NCBI RefSeq assembly: GCF_000743525.1
Contig: NZ_JQGK01000008.1
Location: 1 to 64,000 of the forward strand
Source of the DNA: Sulfurospirillum sp. SCADC
Lineage (GTDB): Bacteria > Campylobacterota > Campylobacteria > Campylobacterales > Sulfurospirillaceae
Direction: 5' to 3'
DNA length: 64,000 nt
Positions 26,273 to 36,785 of this stretch are shown one piece after another. The notes beneath the pieces are model-generated. The model was given only the letters and a program-made list of their open reading frames with translations. It did no database searches and was not told the DNA's origin. Made by a program: the position numbers and the translations under genes. Each line of letters begins with the position of its first letter. Within the stretch, counting starts at the first letter, position 1.

Positions 26273-26992
26273 TTAGCTTAAAAGTGCCGAAATGCTTTGT
26301 TGCATCATACTGTTTTGGTGGACTTGTGCAAGAACAGCGCTGGTGAGTTTGATCTCATCGCTCTTGATTTGCGTGATTTTTTGATCGAGAGGGGTTTCTG
26401 AAATCTGCGAATTGGCACTGCTTAAATTGGTAATCGTCGTCAAAGAATTGGTAATAGAACTGCTAGAAGCATTGATCTGATTACCTGCTGTTTGGCTCAG
26501 ACTGCTTAAATTTTCTCTAAAATTCGCAATGCCCTCTTGATTGTCCAAAGAGAGAGAACTGAGCCCTGAAACATCAAGACCATAGTTACTCGAGAGGAGA
26601 TTTTGCCCATTGTAAGTGGTTTGATTGGCGATATCTTGCATGGAGCTGCTAATCGCATCAAACTCTTCTTGAAGCATTGCTTTTTGATCGCTACTCAAGG
26701 AAGCATTGTTAGAACGAACCGCGAGATCATTTAATTGCTCTGTTCCTGCACTAATCGCTTGCAAGGAGGAGTCTGCGATCTGGTACATACTAACCGTCTC
26801 GTTGGCATTTTGAACGTTTTGGGTTAAAGAGGAGATTTGGGAAGAGAGTGCATCGGAGATGATAAGACTGGCACTGTCTTTTCCGCTAAGTTCTTTAGTC
26901 GCTGCAATCTTCTCTAATGTTGTGTCTGCATTGGTTTTCTTGTCAGAGATAAGGTTTAAAATCTGACTATTGGAACTGCTAGAAATTTTCAT
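26273..26992 (-). CDS. FlaC-like short secreted flagellin homologue
   Basis: 239 residues, about the size of FlaC of Campylobacter jejuni. It keeps the D1 helices of flagellin (TLEKIAATKELSGKDSASLIISDALSSQI and DLAVRSNNASLSSDQKAMLQEEFDAISSSMQDIANQTTYNGQNLLS) but lacks a variable central domain, and its ends are less canonical than filament flagellin. FlaC is secreted through the flagellar apparatus. Starts at ATG 26992 after GGGAG. Divergent from the pse operon, with a consensus sigma-70 promoter rather than a flagellar one. Confidence 0.75.
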   Translation of the reverse strand: MKISSSSNSQILNLISDKKTNADTTLEKIAATKELSGKDSASLIISDALSSQISSLTQNVQNANETVSMYQIADSSLQAISAGTEQLNDLAVRSNNASLSSDQKAMLQEEFDAISSSMQDIANQTTYNGQNLLSSNYGLDVSGLSSLSLDNQEGIANFRENLSSLSQTAGNQINASSSSITNSLTTITNLSSANSQISETPLDQKITQIKSDEIKLTSAVLAQVHQNSMMQQSISALLS

Positions 26993-27021
26993 CACATGCT
27001 CCCTAACTTAAAGATGCATTT

Positions 27022-27051
27022 ATTATACTACTCCTATGATACACTTGTCAA
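27022..27051 (-). promoter_or_regulatory. Near-perfect sigma-70 promoter of the FlaC-like gene
   Basis: TTGACA (27046-27051), 18 bases, TATAAT (27022-27027) on the minus strand, about 30 bases before the start codon. No sigma-28 or sigma-54 pattern is seen here. Confidence 0.8.
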
Positions 27052-27080
27052 ATCAGAAGCGGAATTAAAATTGCTTTTAA

Positions 27081-29211
<2,131 letters not shown>

Positions 29212-29215
<4 letters not shown>

Positions 29216-29910
29216 ACATCGCCATCATCCCTGCACGTGGCGGAAGCAAGCGCATTCCTCGCAAAAACATCAAAGATTTTTGCGGAAAGCCACTGATCGC
29301 CTACAGCATCGAAGCGGCGTTTCAAAGTGGACTTTTTGAGAAGATTATTGTGAGTACCGATGATGAAGCAATCGCAACGGTTGCCAAAAGCTATGGCGCC
29401 GAGGTTCCTTTTCTGCGACCGCGTGAACTGAGTGATGACTTTACAGGCACGGGCGCGGTGGTGGAGCACGTGCTTCAAACCTTAAAAGAGCGAGGTGAAA
29501 CCTATGATTTTGCCTGCACGATTTACGCTACTGCACCGCTTTTAGAACCACGCTACCTCATCGAAGGCTTTGAAAGACTCAAAGAAAGTGACGCGGTGTA
29601 CGCCTTTTCCGTGACATCGATGCCTTTTCCGATTTGGCGTACCTTCAAAATTACCGAAATAAAACGGTGTGAAATGTTTTGGAGGGACAAATTTGCTGCG
29701 CGAAGCCAAGACTTAGAGGAAGCGTACCAAGATGCTGGGCAATTTTACTGGCATAACCTTCATAAAACCGCGCACGATGTGATGTTTGGAAGCGAGAGTA
29801 TTCCCATCGTTTTACCTCGCCATCTCGTTCAAGACATCGACACGCCCGAAGACTGGACACGCGCCGAACTCATGTACAAAGTGCTTCATGAAAACACTGA
29901 TAAGAGCTGA
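29212..29910 (+). CDS. pseF: Pseudaminic acid cytidylyltransferase PseF
   Basis: 232 residues with the CMP-sialate synthetase signature IIPARGGSKRIPRKNIKDFCGKPLI and substrate region ATAPLLEPRYL. It activates pseudaminic acid with CTP, and the PseF-type segment FYWHNLHKTAHD/FGSESIPIVLPRHLVQDIDTPEDW supports Pse rather than Neu specificity. Start ATG 29212 overlaps the pseC stop; an in-frame ATG at 29203 is less suited. Overlaps pseG by 23 bases. Confidence 0.93.
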
Positions 29911-30778
29911 TAGTTCGAGCGCCATCGGACTTGGGCACATCATGCGCGACCTTGTGCTAGCGCAAAGCTTGGAGGGCGAAGTGGTGTTTGCCTGTCAAGC
30001 ACTTCAAGGAAGCATGATAGAGCAGATTCCCTATGAAGTTCACATCCTTCAAACCAACGATGCAGACGAACTGATAGCGCTCATACACTCTTTACATGTA
30101 AACCTTTTGGTGATCGATCATTATGGCATTGACGCGCATTTTGAGCAAACCGTGAAAGAGACGACAAATGTCACCATCCTGAGTTTTGATGACACCTACC
30201 AAGCACATCACTGCGATATTTTGCTCAATCACACCATCTGCGCCGATGCCGCTCGTTACGCAAATCTTGTGCCCAAAGGATGTGAACTACGTTGTGGCAG
30301 TACGTATACGCTGATTCGTGATGAGTTTAAAGATGAGAAAAACATCGCGCGTGAAAAGATTTACGATGTGCTGATTGCGATGGGTGGAAGTGACGCAGGA
30401 AATCTTACGTTAGAGATCCTCAAAATCCTTCCTAAATCGTTACATGTAAGCATACTTTCGACCACAGCCAATGCCCACCTGCACGAGCTTCAAACCTATG
30501 TCGAGGCGTTTCCAAACATCGCTTTACATGTAAACGCAAACGAGGTCGCCAAAATCATGAATCAAAGCAAATGTGCGATTGTCACACCCAGTGGCATCGT
30601 GCAAGAGGTGCTTTTTATGGAACTGTCATTTATTGCGATTAAAGTCGCACACAATCAAGACGATATGTATCGATATTTAGAGGAGCATGACTATCCAGTT
30701 ATGCACGATTTTGAGCCTCAAATCCTCAAAACCCTCATTCACGCATGGATGCAAGGAGAGAACTTTGAAGATCGCTGA
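29888..30778 (+). CDS. pseG: UDP-2,4-diacetamido-2,4,6-trideoxy-altropyranose hydrolase PseG
   Basis: 296 residues, GT-B-like fold: RADSSSAIGLGHIMRDLVLAQ with the catalytic-region GHxxR motif, VIDHYGIDAHFEQ, IAMGGSDAGNLTLEIL and TPSGIVQEVLFM. Removes UDP before PseI condensation. I start it at ATG 29888 in line with MKTLIRADSS. It carries three exact TTACATGTAA copies within 450 bases, the densest cluster in the window. Confidence 0.93.
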   Translation: MKTLIRADSSSAIGLGHIMRDLVLAQSLEGEVVFACQALQGSMIEQIPYEVHILQTNDADELIALIHSLHVNLLVIDHYGIDAHFEQTVKETTNVTILSFDDTYQAHHCDILLNHTICADAARYANLVPKGCELRCGSTYTLIRDEFKDEKNIAREKIYDVLIAMGGSDAGNLTLEILKILPKSLHVSILSTTANAHLHELQTYVEAFPNIALHVNANEVAKIMNQSKCAIVTPSGIVQEVLFMELSFIAIKVAHNQDDMYRYLEEHDYPVMHDFEPQILKTLIHAWMQGENFEDR

Positions 30779-31808
30779 TTTTGATTTCAACACTATCAAA
30801 ACGTTTATCATCGCCGAGCTCTCTGCCAACCACAACGGTTCATTGCAAACAGCGCTTGAGACGATTAAGGCGGCTAAAAAAGCAGGGGCGGACGCGATTA
30901 AATTGCAAACCTATCGCGCCGATACGATCACGCTTGATTGCGACAGAGACGAGTTTATCATCCAAGGTGGAACGCTGTGGGACAATGCCAAACTTTACGA
31001 TTTGTACCAAAAAGCGTACACACCTTGGGAGTGGCACGAAACGCTTTTTAAAACAGCACGCGAAGAGGGGCTTATCTGTTTTTCATCTCCTTTCGATGAA
31101 ACAGCGGTCGATTTTCTACGGCCATTTGATCCACCTGCATATAAAATCGCTTCATTTGAGATCACCGATCACGCGCTGATTCGTAAATGTGCTAAAGAGC
31201 ATAAACCGATGATTATCTCCACGGGTACCGCCTATTTTGAAGAAATTGAAGAGGCAGTTGCCCTTTGCAAACAGGAAAACAATGACGAGATTATTCTGCT
31301 TCAATGCACCAGCTCTTACCCCGCACCTCTTGAGCATGCGCATCTGAAAACAATTCCTGATTTGGCAAAACGTTTTGGCGTTATCGCAGGATTGTCCGAC
31401 CACACATTGGGCATCAGCGCACCCATTGCCGCTGTAGCATTAGGCGCGCGTGTCATTGAGAAACATTTCATTCTGGAACGCTCCATCGGTGGAGCTGACG
31501 CGGCATTTTCACTCGACGTGGAGACGTTTTCTGCCATGAGCAAAGCCATTCGCGAAACGGAACTTCTTTTAGGTGACGTGCATTACGAGATGGACGCGTT
31601 TAAGCTCAAAAATCGCCGTTTCAACCGAAGCCTTTATGTGAGTGCACCCATTCGCAAAGGGGAGATTTTAACACGGGAAAACGTCAAAAGTGTGCGCCCT
31701 TGCAATGGCTTGCATCCACGTCATTTACACGAAATCCTTGGCAAAAAAGCTGCCTGCGACTTAGCATTCGGCACGCCTTTACGCCTTGAAGATGTCATCT
31801 TATTATGA
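30765..31808 (+). CDS. pseI: Pseudaminic acid synthase PseI
   Basis: 347 residues: NeuB-type TIM barrel (TFIIAELSANHNGSLQTALETIKAAKKAGADAIKLQTY) and C-terminal antifreeze-like SAF domain (PIRKGEILTRENVKSVRPCNGLHPR). Condenses the PseG product with phosphoenolpyruvate. TTG 30765 chosen as start: AAGGAG is 6 bases upstream and the TTG overlaps the end of pseG, whereas the first in-frame ATG would add 26 unrelated residues. Confidence 0.93.
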   Translation: MKIADFDFNTIKTFIIAELSANHNGSLQTALETIKAAKKAGADAIKLQTYRADTITLDCDRDEFIIQGGTLWDNAKLYDLYQKAYTPWEWHETLFKTAREEGLICFSSPFDETAVDFLRPFDPPAYKIASFEITDHALIRKCAKEHKPMIISTGTAYFEEIEEAVALCKQENNDEIILLQCTSSYPAPLEHAHLKTIPDLAKRFGVIAGLSDHTLGISAPIAAVALGARVIEKHFILERSIGGADAAFSLDVETFSAMSKAIRETELLLGDVHYEMDAFKLKNRRFNRSLYVSAPIRKGEILTRENVKSVRPCNGLHPRHLHEILGKKAACDLAFGTPLRLEDVILL

Positions 31809-31824
31809 GAAAAGAAGACCTTAG

Positions 31825-32361
31825 ATGCTCTATTTGACTCCCTATTTTAGGCTCACACACGAAGAACACAGAGCCCTTTTGGCACTGCGCAACCAAGAAG
31901 CCATTCTTCGCTATACACCGACCCAAAAAGAAATTGCGTTTAACGACCATCTTGCATGGGTGGAAACACTGAAAAACAATGATGACACACTTTATTTAGC
32001 TCTCAAGAAAGATCAGATCATGCAAGGGGCAATCCATGCAAATGCGATTAAGAGTCACACACCCTCATGGGGACTATTTTTTAATCCAACTACCTCACCG
32101 CTTGTGACATCAGCCGTTGCACTCTTTTTTTTAGATACACTTTTTAATCAGTACCGTGCATGCCATGTTAAGTCTTTTGTGCATGTTGAAAATAGCCCTG
32201 CTCTAAAATTCAATGAACGTTTAGGATTTAAGATGAGAGATACACAACCATCCTCCTTTTGCACGATGGCATTAAGCCATGAAGTATGGCAAATGAAAAA
32301 AAATTCTAAGCTCTTTCAACCCATTCTAAAAACAGCTTCACAACTCACGATAAGGAACTAA
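31825..32361 (+). CDS. pseH: GNAT acetyltransferase, probable PseH (UDP-4-amino sugar N-acetyltransferase)
   Basis: 178 residues, with the RimJ/RimL-like layout LTHEEHRALLALRNQEAILRYT, GLFFNP, and the C-terminal VENSPALKFNERLGFKMRD typical of PseH and related nucleotide-amino-sugar acetyltransferases. It fills the only missing step between PseC and PseG in this operon. The next gene is an acyl carrier protein, so transfer of an acyl group other than acetyl is a possible alternative. Confidence 0.72.
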   Translation: MLYLTPYFRLTHEEHRALLALRNQEAILRYTPTQKEIAFNDHLAWVETLKNNDDTLYLALKKDQIMQGAIHANAIKSHTPSWGLFFNPTTSPLVTSAVALFFLDTLFNQYRACHVKSFVHVENSPALKFNERLGFKMRDTQPSSFCTMALSHEVWQMKKNSKLFQPILKTASQLTIRN

Positions 32362-32363
32362 AC

Positions 32364-32651
32364 ATGGAGAAGATTACAGACATCATCATAGCGGCACTGC
32401 AAGAGTTTAATGAAGAACTCCAAGAGCCTTCCCTTGAGCATCCAAGCCTCGATACCAAACTTTTTGGAGGCAATGGCGTACTAGATAGCCTTGCCCTTGT
32501 CTCATTTATTGCGGACATTGAAGAGAAGGTATCGGAACACTATGGCAAAAACATTGTTTTAGCAGATGAAAAAGCCATGAGCCAAAAAGTATCTCCGTTT
32601 CGAACCGTAGAAACGCTCTCTGCTTATATTGAAAAGCTTCTCAATGTCTAA
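32364..32651 (+). CDS. Acyl carrier protein in the glycosylation operon
   Basis: 95 residues of carrier-protein type with the phosphopantetheine site GVLDSLALVSF (Ser42). It is not the housekeeping fatty-acid AcpP by context: it lies between a GNAT acetyltransferase and an SDR reductase, followed by an AMP-forming ligase. Similar acp/ligase pairs occur in the C. jejuni flagellar glycosylation locus. Likely carries a small acyl or aminoacyl unit destined for a sugar. Confidence 0.82.
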   Translation: MEKITDIIIAALQEFNEELQEPSLEHPSLDTKLFGGNGVLDSLALVSFIADIEEKVSEHYGKNIVLADEKAMSQKVSPFRTVETLSAYIEKLLNV

Positions 32652-33345
32652 AATCATCATCATCACCGGCAGCCGCAAAGGTATTGGGTATGCGTTGTGT
32701 GAAGCCTATCTCAGCGAAGGGCATACCGTGATTGGATGCAGTCGTGAAGCCACAACCCTTGCGCATCCACACTACCGACATTTTATCTTGGATGTTGCGG
32801 ATGAAATGGCGGTGGTGGCAATGATTCGAAGTGTCAAAAAAGAGTTTGGTCGTATCGATGTGTTGCTCAATAACGCAGGGATTGCGAGTATGAACCATAC
32901 GCTTACAACCTCACTCTCCACACTCAATGCGATTCTTCAAACCAATATTGTCGGAACATTTCTCTTTCTTCGAGAAGTTTCCAAAGCAATGATGAAACAA
33001 AAAAAAGGGCGCATTGTCAATTATTCAACCATTGCGACAGCATTAAGGCTTGAGGGCGAAGCGATCTATGCAGCAAGTAAAGCAGCCATAGAAAACCTAA
33101 CAGAGACAACGGCTAAAGAGCTTTCTCCTTTTGGCATTACCGTCAATGCAATAGCCCCAACACCGATCGAAACCGATCTGATTAAAGCGGTGCCAAAAGA
33201 GAAGATGGCGTCCCTTCTTGCCCAACAAGCGATTGCACGATTTGGTACATTTGACGATATTAAGCATGTCATCGATTTTTTGATAGACGATAAAAGTGAT
33301 TTTATCACTGCGCAAGTTATTCATCTTGGAGGAGTACATCGCTGA
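32644..33345 (+). CDS. Short-chain dehydrogenase/reductase (FabG-like)
   Basis: 233 residues with Rossmann motif TGSRKGIGYALCEAYLSEG, NNAGIAS, and catalytic Ser and Tyr-x-x-x-Lys in NYSTIATALRLEGEAIYAASKAA. Start ATG 32644 overlaps the carrier-protein stop by 8 bases; an in-frame ATG at 32629 is possible but less likely. The tight coupling to the carrier and ligase suggests reduction of a carrier-bound keto or hydroxyacyl group. Confidence 0.85.
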   Translation: MSKIIIITGSRKGIGYALCEAYLSEGHTVIGCSREATTLAHPHYRHFILDVADEMAVVAMIRSVKKEFGRIDVLLNNAGIASMNHTLTTSLSTLNAILQTNIVGTFLFLREVSKAMMKQKKGRIVNYSTIATALRLEGEAIYAASKAAIENLTETTAKELSPFGITVNAIAPTPIETDLIKAVPKEKMASLLAQQAIARFGTFDDIKHVIDFLIDDKSDFITAQVIHLGGVHR

Positions 33346-34679
33346 TGCTTAGTAAATTAGCTCTGTTTGATCAAAAAATTGCCATAGTAGATCATGATGA
33401 TCGCTCCTACACGTACGATGATCTTATCAAACGTGCTTTGGTATATCAAAAGACGCTGCTTGCCAACATCCCTGAAGGCTCAAGCGTTGCCATTCTTTCA
33501 GACTACAACTTTGAGGCTATTGCACTTTTTAGTGCGCTTTATGAAAAAAAAGCAATCATCACCCCCATAACAAGTACCACACCCGCAGAAATAAATGAGC
33601 GAATTGCGATTGCACAATGTTTATATAGTATCGCCTATCATGGCGAATCTTTCGTTGTGACCACTCATACCAACGATGCAACACCTCATCCCATGCTTGA
33701 GAACCTTCAAAAAATAGGTGATGCAGGATTGATTCTTTTTAGCAGTGGCAGTACCGGAAAACCAAAAGCTATGGTACACAATCTTTCCCACCTTGTAGCC
33801 CATTATGAAATGAAAAAAAGTAAAAATTTAGTGATGCTTCTTTTCTTGATGTTCGACCATATCGGTGGACTCAATACCATGCTCAATATTCTCTCTATGG
33901 GCGCAACAATGGTCATACCGCATAATCGCAATCCTGAACATATCTGTGCGCTTATCGAACGTTATCATGTTGCAGTATTGCCCTCTTCGCCTACATTTTT
34001 AAACCTAATTCTGATGAGTGGAGCACACGAGCGTTACGATTTGTCTTCTCTTAGAATGATCACGTATGGTACGGAGACCATGCCAGAATCTCTGTTAAAT
34101 AAACTCAAAATCGTTTTTCCGAAAATTAAATTTTTACAGACGTTTGGCACCAGTGAAACAGGCATCGCGACAACCTCTTCGAAGGCTTCTGATTCTACGC
34201 TGATGCGCATTGAAGATACGTCGTGTGAATATAAAATCGTCAATCACACCTTGTGGCTCAAAAGCGATACGCAAATTTTAGGCTATCTTAATGCTTCCAT
34301 GGAGAGTTTTCATGAGGGCTGGTTTGACACGGGCGATCTTGTTGAAGAGAGTGAAGATGGATTTCTTCGCATCATCGGACGCGCAAAAGAGGTTATCAAT
34401 GTCGGTGGACAAAAAGTGTTGCCCAATGAGGTCGAGTCCGTCATTTTGATGATGCCCGAAGTGCAAGACTGCATGGTAAGTGCGATCTCTAATGCCATTA
34501 CAGGACAAAGTGTCGCCGTTGAAGTCGTTTTAAAAGACCCAAAAGAGGCAACATCCATTAAAAAAATGATCCGCACCTTTTGCAAATCACGACTGGATGG
34601 TTATAAAATCCCAACGCATGTGAATGTTGTAGAACAGACTCACTTTAGCGAACGCTTTAAGAAAATGAGACTTGGTTAA
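33345..34679 (+). CDS. AMP-binding acyl/aminoacyl ligase (ANL superfamily)
   Basis: 444 residues. P-loop-like LILFSSGSTGKPKAMVHN (about 126-143), FGTSETGIATTSSKASD, GWFDTGDLVEESEDGFLRIIGRAKEVINVGGQKVLPNEVE and a C-terminal domain with the catalytic KM..LG-like end. Shorter than usual acyl-CoA ligases, similar to stand-alone adenylation proteins. TGATG coupling to the reductase. It would load a carboxylic acid onto the nearby carrier protein. Confidence 0.82.
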   Translation: MLSKLALFDQKIAIVDHDDRSYTYDDLIKRALVYQKTLLANIPEGSSVAILSDYNFEAIALFSALYEKKAIITPITSTTPAEINERIAIAQCLYSIAYHGESFVVTTHTNDATPHPMLENLQKIGDAGLILFSSGSTGKPKAMVHNLSHLVAHYEMKKSKNLVMLLFLMFDHIGGLNTMLNILSMGATMVIPHNRNPEHICALIERYHVAVLPSSPTFLNLILMSGAHERYDLSSLRMITYGTETMPESLLNKLKIVFPKIKFLQTFGTSETGIATTSSKASDSTLMRIEDTSCEYKIVNHTLWLKSDTQILGYLNASMESFHEGWFDTGDLVEESEDGFLRIIGRAKEVINVGGQKVLPNEVESVILMMPEVQDCMVSAISNAITGQSVAVEVVLKDPKEATSIKKMIRTFCKSRLDGYKIPTHVNVVEQTHFSERFKKMRLG

Positions 34680-35659
34680 TGACATCGATGCATCCTAAAA
34701 TTTGTACCATTGTGGTAACCTATAATCGTTATACTCTTTTAAAAGAGTGCATCGATAGCTTACTGCATCAAACCTATCCAACAGATATTGTAGTGATAGA
34801 CAATGCTTCTACCGATGGAACGGAAGCTAATCTTATCAAAGAAGGATACACCTCTTTTGAGAATCTTTGCTATCAGAAACTTGACACGAATTTAGGTGGA
34901 GCAGGAGGATTTCATGCAGGATGCACGTATGCATCTGCGTATGAATATGATTTTATGTGGTTAATGGATGATGATGCTGAGCCAGAATACACTGCTTTGG
35001 AAAAACTTATAGAAGCCATCTCTCTTAATGCTTCCTATCCTGCATATGCGCCTTCTGTGTTTATTGGAACAAAAGAGAAACACACGCTTTCAACCTTCGG
35101 GCATAGAGGGCAATTTAACTATAAACAGACATTACCTTCTTTTCAGCGTCCTCTTTCAGTAGAAACCTTTTTAAAAAAAACTGTTGAGATTGATATGGCC
35201 TCTTTCGTAGGTATTTTGATTTCTAGCAATGCGATGAAAAAGATTGGACTTCCTAAAAAAGAGTTTTTTATCCACCATGACGATACAGAGTATAGCTTAC
35301 GCTTGGCAACTTTAGGAAAAATCCTTTTAGTCAATGAGAGTAAGATTTATCATAAAGAGAAACGTCAAAATGAGAAAATTGAGCGCCGATTTTTTGGATT
35401 TCATAAAAATCGCATTCGTTTTGAGGTATTGTGGCTAAAGTATTATGGATTAAGAAATTCTATTTATATTGCCATCCAATACAGTAAAACTCCTTTCGTG
35501 TGGCTAGATATTCTTAAACTCTATGGTACGTTATGCAAAGATATTCTGTTATACGATGATCACAAATGGCTACGTTTATGCTTCGCGACACATTCTATTT
35601 TGGATGGACTTCGTGGCAACTTTGACAATACCAAAGCCAAAAGACTGTTATATGTATGA
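34679..35659 (+). CDS. Family 2 glycosyltransferase, possibly galactofuranosyltransferase
   Basis: 326 residues with GT-A start CTIVVTYNRYTLLKECIDSLLHQTYP, ASTDGT, and the DDD motif FMWLMDDDAEPE. The NGG/WLMDDD style resembles rhamnosyl and GlfT-type transferases. The next gene encodes UDP-galactopyranose mutase and overlaps by 8 bases, so UDP-Galf as donor is a reasonable inference. Coupled to the ligase by TAATG. Confidence 0.8.
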   Translation: MTSMHPKICTIVVTYNRYTLLKECIDSLLHQTYPTDIVVIDNASTDGTEANLIKEGYTSFENLCYQKLDTNLGGAGGFHAGCTYASAYEYDFMWLMDDDAEPEYTALEKLIEAISLNASYPAYAPSVFIGTKEKHTLSTFGHRGQFNYKQTLPSFQRPLSVETFLKKTVEIDMASFVGILISSNAMKKIGLPKKEFFIHHDDTEYSLRLATLGKILLVNESKIYHKEKRQNEKIERRFFGFHKNRIRFEVLWLKYYGLRNSIYIAIQYSKTPFVWLDILKLYGTLCKDILLYDDHKWLRLCFATHSILDGLRGNFDNTKAKRLLYV

Positions 35660-36785
35660 TTATGTCATTGTAGGAGCAGGTTTTGCAGGCGCAGTCAGTG
35701 CCAATCTTTTAGCAACACATCACAACAAAAAAGTTCTCGTGATTGAAAAAAGAGTACACATCGGCGGTAACTGCTACGATGAAGTCGATGAAAACGGCAT
35801 CGTCGTGCATCGCTACGGACCGCATCTGTTTCATACTTCTTCCAAAGAGGTATGGGAATATCTTTCACGCTTTACAGAGTGGACACCTTATGAACATAAA
35901 GTCTTGGCACATATCCATGGAAAAAATGTCCCCATTCCATTTAATTTTAACACCATTGAAGCACTTTTTGAACCTACTCACGCCAAACAATTTATACAAA
36001 AACTTTCACAACATTATCCCCAAAATGCCAAAATACCCATTTTGGAGTTACAAAAAAACCCAGATGAAGATTTGCAACAGTTAAGTAATTTTATTTATGA
36101 AAATCTTTTTGTTCACTATACAGCAAAGCAGTGGGGCGTGTCTCCTCATGAGATTGACAGCGCCGTAACAGCGCGTGTACCCATTTTAATTGGGCGCGAT
36201 GATCGCTACTTTAACGATACATTCCAAGCCATACCCAAACATGGCTATACAAAGCTTTTTGAAGCACTATTATACCATCCCAACATCACCGTTGAACTCA
36301 ATAAAGATTTTTTAACCGAAGTGTGTTGGCAGGAAAAGCGTATAGGGTTTAGGAATGATTTTACATGTAAGATTATTTACACAGGCGCTGTTGATGAACT
36401 CTTTGGGTACTGTTTCGAAGCATTGCCCTACCGTAGCACCGATATGGTCTTTGAAACGATGGATCAAGCCTATTTTCAAGAGGCTGCAACGATAAATTAC
36501 CCCAATGATCATGACTATACTCGCATCACAGAATTCAAGCATATTCATCCTAACCTAAGCCCAAAAACAACCATTTTAAAAGAGTATCCCAAAGAGCATT
36601 GTAAAGAGATTACTGTTCCTTATTATCCTATTTTTAACGATAAAAATCAGGAACAATATACACAATACATGCAAAAAGCACAGCACTTCTCCAACCTTAC
36701 ACTCATAGGAAGGCTTGCGGAGTATCGTTATTATGATATGGATGACATCGTTCTTCGTGCATTAAATACTGTAGGCATCGCATGA
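35652..36785 (+). CDS. glf: UDP-galactopyranose mutase
   Basis: 377 residues. FAD-binding MYDYVIVGAGFAGAVSANLL, then VIEKRVHIGGNCYDEVDENGIVVHRYGPHLFHT and FNGAVDELFGY-like IYTGAVDELFGYCFEALPYRS, all diagnostic of Glf. Converts UDP-galactopyranose to UDP-galactofuranose. Start ATG 35652 lies inside the end of the preceding transferase gene. Suggests a furanose sugar in the glycan made by this locus. Confidence 0.94.
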   Translation: MYDYVIVGAGFAGAVSANLLATHHNKKVLVIEKRVHIGGNCYDEVDENGIVVHRYGPHLFHTSSKEVWEYLSRFTEWTPYEHKVLAHIHGKNVPIPFNFNTIEALFEPTHAKQFIQKLSQHYPQNAKIPILELQKNPDEDLQQLSNFIYENLFVHYTAKQWGVSPHEIDSAVTARVPILIGRDDRYFNDTFQAIPKHGYTKLFEALLYHPNITVELNKDFLTEVCWQEKRIGFRNDFTCKIIYTGAVDELFGYCFEALPYRSTDMVFETMDQAYFQEAATINYPNDHDYTRITEFKHIHPNLSPKTTILKEYPKEHCKEITVPYYPIFNDKNQEQYTQYMQKAQHFSNLTLIGRLAEYRYYDMDDIVLRALNTVGIA

